A DNA stretch of 64,000 nucleotides. Origin: Chondrosia reniformis. Taxonomy: Eukaryota > Porifera > Demospongiae > Chondrillida > Chondrillidae. Below, in pieces: positions 56,501 through 64,000 of this stretch. A model generated the notes under the pieces. That model did no database searches, was not told the origin of the DNA, and was given only the letters and a program-made list of their open reading frames with translations. Position numbers and translations under genes: made by a program. Location of the stretch: positions 2,387,401 to 2,451,400 of the forward strand of contig OX359198.1 of NCBI GenBank assembly GCA_947172415.1, read 5' to 3'. Numbering within the stretch: position 1 is the stretch's first letter; each line of letters begins with the position of its first letter.

Positions 56501-57084
56501 AAGAACTTTTGACATAATCACAAATGCATATATACGTAGTACTTTGGTATTCGTTACTACGTATGTATTTTACACATGCAATAAATGACATCATAACCTA
56601 TAAACTATACAAATGAGAACACAACTGCCATATTACTGTCTCAAATAAGTGAAATAATCAATTTACTTTGTAACATTTATTTACTTATTTTATTGAGAGA
56701 TGGGACCAGCTAATCTCAAACGATAACATGCATACATGTAGAAGAAAAATAGTCAATGTACCTTGACATCCACGTCAACAACAATGATGTTACTTTGAAT
56801 TTTTACTATACTCTACGACTACGTATGACTTTCAACCAGGAAAATTTAATCAAACCCAAACTCCATCTACAATATGTTGACTAAACCCTAATATAGAAAC
56901 AAATAAAGTATTAGTAGTAGTATACACTATAGTGTACAGATTGTGGCTAAAAACACCAGCCTCAGAATTTATTCAATAAAAGAGAAAAGGAGAGTAGCTC
57001 ACTAAGATATATACAAATATTCCTCAGTTTTTGCTCCACAAGCCACACTTCCAGAGCAGGTCCAAATTACAGTAGACTGCAGGT

Positions 57085-58935
57085 CTTCAGAACGACAGGA
57101 CCAAAACCACTGGAGTGAAGATGGTGAAGCTACATATGATGACAGTTTGGAGAGAAGTAGACTGCATGGTCTACAGTGTTAAATGACTTAGATACATCCA
57201 AGAAGAGGACACCAACATAAAGACCAGTGTCAAGTGCCCTATACCAATCATTTGTAGTCCTTAGTAGTAGCAGTGGAGTGCCTCTGTCTGAAGCCTGATT
57301 GAAGGGGGTGTCTAAACTTGTTCTCCTTGAGATGGGTAGTAAGTTGGGAATGGACCACCTCTTCAATCAATTTGCTGCTGATTGGTAGGAGAGAGATTGG
57401 CCGATAGTTTGTGAGCAGTTCTTTATCTCTACCCTTGACAAGGGTTTTTACCCAGGCCTGTTTCCAGTAGGAAGAGAAAAAGGATGAATTGATGCTGTTG
57501 GCCAGAGGCAGAGTAATAACGAATTTGCACATTTTAGGATAGAATATAGGATAGTATTAGACCCAGCATTTTATTAGTTTTGGAGATGGTTAATCAGATT
57601 AGACAGTCTTTAGTGGAGCCTGGTTGCAGTTCAAACTTTCTGTTAACATTAACAGGGGGTAACAAAGTAGTAGAGCAACTAGCAGATGACACAGCATTAA
57701 AGGGATGATTGAAATTGTTAGCCAATGTAAATGGATCACAACTAAATGAATTCCAGGTTGCTGAGGAGGGTGGCTGGGCTGACTTTAGACAAGTCCAGAG
57801 TGCAGATGGTGAGGTATGCTTGCGAATCATCTACTCAAAATGGGATATTTTACTGTCACACAGAAGACAGGTGACTATATTTCTCTGTTGTTTGTAGGCA
57901 GACCAGTCAGAGGGCAATAAAGTGTTCTTAAAGTGCCTGAGGAGCCTATTCCTTTGGTCAATAGATTTATGGATAGGTGGTGTAATTCAGGGTAATTTAT
58001 TCTTTCGTACATAGATAGTTTTCCAGGGAGCATGTTCATCCAACCAGTCTATAAAGAATGATTGAAAGGTATCCGACTTGTCATCACGTGAGTCAAAGAT
58101 GTCAAGAATTGACCATGGACATTTGTCCAGATCGTGACAAAAATCTGATTCGTCGAGCTAAAATTTCTTTTGCAAGTTAGAGCTGGCTTAGTTTTTAAAC
58201 GTTTCCACAATAGGTGGAGGAAGATCATTATGTGATCAGCAATTGAAAGATTAGATACACCTGCACATTCAACTAGCCCTTGATTAGATACAAGAAAGAT
58301 ATCAAGTAGTGAACTACTTGTACTAGTGATGCGTGTTGGCAAGTTGATAGGTTGGTACAGACTATGGGGGAGTTGATGAAATTGAGAAATTTATCCTTGA
58401 CAGGATGGTTACCATAGAATAGATTGAGATTTAAATCACCACAGACAACTATACATTCTTCTTATGAGAGAGGGCAGTCTCTACCTCAGAGAAGAAGTGA
58501 TCAACAGAGATGGGTGGACTACTAGGAGGACGATAGAGAAGGGTGGAAGGTCTTGTAGGAAACCATTAACCAGATGGATTCAGTAGAGGTGTTAGGCCTA
58601 TTGGAGGTGGAGAAGGGTTTTAGTACAAAGAAAATCACGTCCGAAGATAGCAACACCACCACCGTCACGTGATAATTACAGTCTTTCCTGTGGACAGAAT
58701 ATCCCTCAATCAGAACTTCATTGTCCAAGATTGTGTAGTCAAGCTACGTCTCAGATAATGCAATAATGTCTGGGTTCTGATTAAAGAACAAAGTGTCTAA
58801 GTGCATCAATGTGTTGGAGCAGACTACATATATTAAAATGAACTATCTGAAATTTGCTGTAACTAATATGATCTCTAGAGGCAACACATCCACCCATAGT
58901 AGGGATAGATTGAGTAGCAACATAGGAAGAGCGCT
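57085..58935 (-). mobile_element. LINE (CR1/Jockey-like), second copy
   Basis: Same parts as 9478-11410: KFQIVHFNICSLLQHIDAL, LPTRITSTSSSLLDIFLVS, KCPWSILDIF region, LQSGFRQRHSTAT, FLDVSKSFNTVDH. It also lacks the second half of RT, at nearly the same point. Numerous stops and frameshifts. Its position relative to exon 59463-59666 equals that of the first copy relative to 11909-12112, so a single insertion was duplicated with the gene. Confidence 0.83.
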
Positions 58936-61036
58936 TTATAAGACAATAGGTTGGACTAAGTGCATGCATGGTACCCAGAGTCAACTAATAGTGTTTAAAG
59001 TGGTAAGCCATAGTTAGTTAGATTATGCATCCTAAATTGGGGATCAGAGTGGTACATGTATGTAGAAAAGGATTCTGAAGAAGGATCCAATTACAGGTTT
59101 TCCTTGACATACTATCTAACTGTTTCTGAGACTTGAATGCAATCAAAATGTGCAATTTAAATGTTATCCACTTTGTCCATGTTGTTTAAATAAAATTCAT
59201 AGAATCAAAACAAATCAAGAAGTTTTTGTAGTAATATACGTAAGTACGTAGGTATGCAACATCTTCATAAGATACATCATACATACGTATCATACATATG
59301 ATCCTAAAGTAAATAGAAAGCATCCTTTTAGAATAGCTCTGTTACTAGTACTTCTGTATAACCATACAGTTTAATTGTAACATTACTATATATCTATACT
59401 TTATCACTGTAACTAGTCCACAGCTTACACTAACTATAGTGTACAATCACACATAAACTGACCTTCTTAGAAACTGCTACATCTAATGGTGTCCTCCCTG
59501 ATGAATCCTTCGTATCTACATCAGCACCAACTTTAAGGAGATACTCTCCAATACTGACTTGACCATGTTCAGCAGCAACATGAAGTGGAGTAACAGCAGT
59601 GAAATTACATTGGACTGCAGTCTTCAATGTTCTGTTAACATTCTCATTGTTGACTAGCGTTTTTACCTACAAAGTTAAGTGACAATGAAGAACATGTCAG
59701 AATGTTTCAATAAACATGTGTCTTCTGGGAACACAGTTAACTGCTACATTGTAAATATGTCTTCAGTTAATGCACTAAGTACGTACATGATGGCATAATT
59801 ATAATACAGTGCAACACTTATGGACACCCACACTGACCTGTTCAATGTTGCCTTCTTTGATTTGAAACATAGTCTCTTGATCACGTTTACAAAGTAATTT
59901 GAGAAGTGAAGCATTCTGTAAAAAAAAATAAACTTTAAACTGTGCAATCAGTAGAGACTGAGAAAAGGTTCTACATTCGTAGTTACGATACAAGGTTCTA
60001 CACTTTTGATGACTACTGAGGTTAGCATTTTAATTCAAGCTTATCATGTCAACATTTAAGAAATATACACAAACTTAACTTTCCTTTTTAATTCATGACT
60101 CTAGATTTACCACTCCCACTCATATCTACTGAGGAGCGTTATAAGACAACAGGTTGGACTAAGTACACTTAAGGTACTCAGAGTCAACAAATAGCATTTA
60201 AAATGGTCAGCTATACCTTGGCTATTGCCTTATTGGATGATGAGGTAAAATATATTTAAATATATATAATATATAATATATATATACATCGCTACGGTTT
60301 AATAGCCCAAATTTTCGGATTCGGCGGCCATTTTTACTCGGAGATAGGTCGTATAGCTTCGGGGACCCTTAAATTGGGTTTGACGGCCATTTTTACCCCC
60401 AGGACGGTCTTCGTTATGGCTGTATAGTCCAAATTTTCGGATTCAGCGGCCATTTTTACTCGGAGATAGGTCGTATAGCTTATAGCTTGAGATATAATTA
60501 AAAGCTTTTGTTCTCCCATTTAACGGGATCAGAGTGGTAGAAAGGGATTCTCCAAGTACAGGTTTTCCTTAATATACTATCTACATAGTAATTATACTTA
60601 GTTGTGTTCCTGAAAGGTGAGCCATAAAAACTCAAAATGGAAAAAACATGCTTTCAATGTTTCTGTGGCTCTACATTACACTACTACGTACAGTATTTAC
60701 TGACCTCCTTAGAAACTGCTACATCTAATGGTGTCCTCCCAGATGAATCTTCCTTATCTACATCAGCACCAACTTTAAGGAGATACTCTACAATTCTGAC
60801 ATGATCATGCTCAACAGCAACATGAAGTGGAGTAGTAGTAGTAGTAGAGAAACCATATCTGTCTCTAAAGCTACCATATCTATCTTGAGTCATCAATTTT
60901 CTGTTGACATTCTCACTATTTATCAGCTTAGTAACCTAAACAGATTTAAACAAATCATTATCAACTATCATTTAAAAGTATAATTTAATGGTTAAATTTA
61001 CAACTACGTACATGGTGCTTCAAACAATATAACATT

Positions 61037-61230
61037 ATCTTTGGGATGGTACATCCTCCGACTTTTGAGGGTTTAAAAACGCAGTTGTTTTTTTTTTCAA
61101 TTCTTGGTCAAACGTTTCGACCCTGGGGGTCTTCCTCAGTGACTGATGGTTGAGTGGAAGAATTGCCTCTATTTATAGAGGATTTAAACGTTTTTAAACG
61201 CTCAAAAGTCGAAGGATGTACCATCCCAAA
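61037..61230. mobile_element. Small inverted-repeat element with a GTCGAAACGTTT core
   Basis: Ends TATCTTTGGGATGGTACATC and its inverse at 61205-61235, about 46-bp inverted repeats ending in TTTAAAAACG. Inside on minus: CACTGAGGAAGACC, CCAGGGTCGAAACGTTTG. Non-coding. The right part replaces intron sequence of the host unit. Confidence 0.65.
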
Positions 61231-61376
61231 GATAAGTTCGACACAGTTATAAGGAATCCTTATTCGGTGCCTTATATCAGGTGGAAATTTAGTTGTGAAC
61301 AACCATGAGTCAATGTAGTCATGCAATTAATATCTTTTCAAAGGGAACAAGTTATTGAAAGACACAATTATACAAG

Positions 61377-61907
61377 CAGGGTTTCTTTCAGCTTTTTGCC
61401 CAAGGGGGAGGGATGGGATGGGATAGATTATTGGTGGGGGGGGGGGGGCAAGTACGTATCCATGTGCAAAGCATGCAGCAAACTAGGGGGTCTGGGGGCA
61501 TGCTCCGCCAGGAAATTTCACTCTTTTATTAGATGCAATTTGAGATGAAAATGGTTAAAACCTCTTATAAAATATTGGTCAGGGTATTCAAATAAGAGAA
61601 TATTGTTTTGAGTGAAAACGGTCTGAGAAAACCTTAGTTCCACTGATGAAAATTGCAATTGAATCACCACAAAAACTATCTGACAGTGATTTAGAAACAA
61701 TAATAGGCATATGGACTAGAAACCTAGTTGTATAGAATATTGTGCATTTCATGTTATCACTTATTGTGTCATTAAAGCTTTTATAAAGGCCTGAATTTAC
61801 ATGTACGTAAAATAAAATTCTCAGTTTAACCAAGGGGGTGGGGGGGGGAAGCCAAAGTCAAGGGGAGGTCAAATGCCCTCTCCCGCCCCACCCTGAAAGA
61901 AACCCTG
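61377..61907. mobile_element. 530-bp CAGGGTTTCTTTCAG element, copy 3
   Basis: Same ends and ACAAG flanks as copies 1 and 2; located in the second locus. Confidence 0.78.
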
Positions 61908-62999
61908 ACAAGACTTAGTCAGTTGATTAATAGGGATAGCTACAAAAATTAGGGAACTTTAAGCATCTTAAAGCTTCATCATTCAACTATGGATTTTACA
62001 CCACCCACTCAAATTGACTCTAAAGTGTAATTATACGTGCTTATTAAAACACATATAAATGCATTATAGGTGTGTAGAGAGATGATATATCATTATGAAC
62101 CTAAGAATAAACTTGAGGTGCAATAAACAAATGAATTTCATTGAAATTAGCACCTCAATGTTCTACTCGTGCGAATAACCAAACACTCTAGTGTAAACTC
62201 GTGTTATAGGGCTAACTACTTTTAATCCCCACAGTAGGTATAGCATACTAAACACTGTAGTACACAGTACTAGACAGATGAATACAATTAGTGTAAGGAA
62301 CAAACTCTTGTAACACTTATGCATTAAATAAAACAGTAATTATAACACCACACTCACTTGAGCAATGTGTCCTTCTCTGATAAGAAATGAGATCCCTGCA
62401 CTATTGTTTGCAGTGTGGGCACACAGTAACATGATGATATGAGGATTCTACAATAAAAAGGTTACGATACTTAATACTTTCATCAATTTTATACTTAAAG
62501 AGCAACACATTCAGTAAGTCAATGTACCCTTAATCATATCAATTGCACACACAAGGAATTTCACCTCCCAATAATCAGAATCCAGTAAGGTGAGCCATAT
62601 ATAACTCAAAATGGAAAAACATGCTTTCAATGTTTCTGTGGTTCTACATTACACTACTATGTACAGTATGTACTGACCTTCTTAGAAACTGCTTCATCTA
62701 ATGGTGTCCTCATTGATAAATTCTCCTTATCAACATCAGCACCAACTTTAAGGAGATGCTCTACAATTCTGACACAATCATGCTCAACAGCAATATGAAG
62801 TGGAGTAGTAGTAGTAAAGTGACCAAATCTATCTTGAGTCTTCAATTCTCTGTTGACATTCTCACTATTCATCAGCTTAGTAACCTACATATATGTATTT
62901 AAGTATTGTTGAATGATCATTACACAAACTCATGTGAAAATATTAAAATACACATATAAATATATAATTACGTGTTGCTCCATGTACAGTCAACATACA

Positions 63000-63120
63000 A
63001 CAACTACCAGTTTGTTTACATCTAAGGTGTAACTTATTTGTGTCATTCAGCTGATGAAGGTCCATGGACCGAAACGTCCTGAAGTAATTCATTAAATGTT
63101 TCGCGCTGCTACGGGAAGCT
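63000..63120 (+). ncRNA. Hammerhead-like core motif
   Basis: CTGATGA, then A, then GGTCC-AT-GGACC forming a perfect stem, then GAAACGTCC (about 63052-63082). This is the order of the conserved hammerhead core. The partner strands for stems I and III and a cleavage site were not found upstream, so function is doubtful. Inserted in a unit intron whose uninterrupted version is at about 28150. Confidence 0.3.
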
Positions 63121-63539
63121 CATCAACTAATTAACCATATTAACAACGTAGCAATGAACCTATATTCTCTCAACAACTATCCTGACCTTCATGGAACACT
63201 GCATCTGAATATTTTACATACACTCATCAATGTGTTGTACGTATATAAACATGTTCTCAGAAATACATCTAATCAACCTTTAAAACCTTCCTATCCTGGC
63301 AGCCTCTAGTTAGAATCAAGTATAAGCAAAAAGTAGCTAGTATGCTTAAGGACTGTCTTGTGTTACCCCATATTGTGTTACCCCACCTCCAAAGAAATGT
63401 TACTACTAGAAGACCTAAAAGTAGACTAACGTAATATGTCCTACTTGTGTCTATAGTTATGCTGAGTCTGTTTTACCTGTACAAGCAAGATTACTAATAG
63501 ATTTATAATTAATTCATAAAAGTTAATTGGACCTACATT

Positions 63540-63835
63540 CCTTTCATAAAATTAAATTTCATCATGTGTCTTAGTTAACACCTTATTTAACTTTTGGCAC
63601 CAAAATAGTGTATATAAGGCCCCTAGATTTAGCATAGTGAGCCAAGGATTCACAAAAGATCAAGATAAAGAAAAAGACAAAGACTCCCAGGATCACTGAT
63701 GAAGGGTGGAATTCCCAGAAACGGCTGTCTGACCCAGTGGAGAAGAAGATGAAAGAAGGGAAAAGAAGGAAGAAAAGACTACTGTATCTTCATCTAAAGC
63801 TCTCTTTAGGTTTAGTTCCCCTATAGGTTCTTTTT
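63540..63835 (+). repeat. Dispersed repeat with CTGATGAAGG...GAAACGG motif, copy 2
   Basis: Matches 7140-7450. Its middle segment GGGTGGAATTCCCAGAAACG can fold into a short stem. Flanked by a segment (63285-63390) that is also found near 3290-3350 and 55370-55450. Confidence 0.45.
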
Positions 63836-63929
63836 ACAGAATAGGCATATAGCATGTAGGAAAATGGTATCTTAGATTTTTCATCTACTGTTCCACTGAG
63901 ATTATACATAATTACATGCTGCTAGCTAC

Positions 63930-64000
63930 CAGCCATGTGACCAAGGTATCATCCGCAATCTAAAGGTCCATTACTGGCGTACTCTGTTGCAGAAGAGTAT
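63930..64000 (+). pseudogene. Tigger/pogo C-terminal fragment, copy 3, cut by window end
   Basis: Begins at the same point as copies 1 and 2 (CCATGTGACCAAGGTATCAT, QPCDQGIIRNLK) and continues off the right edge. It indicates that another array unit lies to the right. Confidence 0.75.

Larger units (their letters stand above)
53504..62884 (-). pseudogene. Second AnkRoco locus, truncated and frameshifted
   Basis: Exons: 62678-62884, 62358-62447, 60705-60935, 59838-59915, 59463-59666 (ankyrin module types as in the first gene), then linkers 55928-56068 and 55735-55806, then Roc exon 54657 down to 53504. Compared with the intact exon (339-2570), one base is missing near 54165 (TPVCSPLDEASKAK becomes TPVCIHLVKLARQ) and homology ends at 53512, so the whole COR region is absent. 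The last ankyrin exons are lost: only the end of one remains at about 56764-56777. The ankyrin exons themselves are open. It is most likely a pseudogene, or it could make a short ankyrin-only product. Its 5' end may lie beyond the window. Confidence 0.78.
58940..62900. repeat. Segment homologous to array units 1-6
   Basis: 58940-60950 matches 11410-13010 and 19870-20960 in order (including the CGGATTCGG tandem pair), and 61240-62900 matches 25900-27600. It is a mosaic of two different parts of the first array, which points to unequal recombination. Confidence 0.65.

Noticed and set aside
1-64000. tRNA or rRNA genes
   Set aside because: No box A/box B or cloverleaf and no rRNA-like conserved segment noticed on either strand.

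Overview
Organism and overall character. The window is AT-rich, metazoan-style DNA: short phase-0 exons with GT/AG borders, many small hairpin transposons, and no bacterial signals. The proteins that can be read are an ankyrin-repeat Roc-COR GTPase (an 'AnkRoco', the DAPK1-like layout without the kinase), a ZU5 plus double CARD-like protein, a BEN-domain protein and several DNA-transposon and LINE proteins. This mix, with compact introns and very active tandem duplication, fits an early-branching invertebrate, most likely a demosponge. The species is inference; no database was searched.

Layout. Almost all host coding is on the minus strand. Positions 1-128 hold the edge of a CARD-like exon. 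339-38992 is one large AnkRoco gene model: a single 744-codon Roc-COR 3' exon, six linker/ankyrin exons (3823-7785), then ten tandem copies of a two-exon ankyrin module reaching 38992. 42990-44345 is a broken copy of the ZU5/CARD gene. 44623-46757 is a clean four-exon gene of 259 codons with unknown function and a DUF6729-like C-terminus. 49096-52584 is the intact ZU5-CARD-CARD gene. 53504-62884 is a second AnkRoco locus; its Roc exon is frameshifted and cut off at a small hairpin transposon, and several ankyrin exons are missing, so it is a pseudogene or a strongly altered paralogue.

Mobile DNA. The best-defined element is a 3344-bp Tc1/mariner-class transposon at 21071-24414. It has a TA target duplication proved by empty-site paralogues, an intact DD34E transposase on plus, and a divergently transcribed BEN-domain gene on minus. 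Others are a pogo/Tigger-derived 465-bp deletion element, two or three 3' fragments of a Tigger transposase with a PIP-box-like tail, two shared copies of an EN-RT LINE, a LINE-like 3' fragment, a hAT remnant, three copies of a 530-bp element with a 5-bp target duplication, and several long hairpin MITEs.

How it fits together. The host genes look like a local cluster of death-fold and GTPase signalling genes of the innate-immunity or cell-death type, diversified by tandem duplication. The AnkRoco array is built from symmetric phase 0-0 exons, so gain, loss or skipping of any module keeps the frame. Shared and unshared transposon insertions inside the repeated introns record the order of duplications. 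No transcripts were available; exon models rest on splice-site consensus, frame continuity and agreement among paralogous copies.
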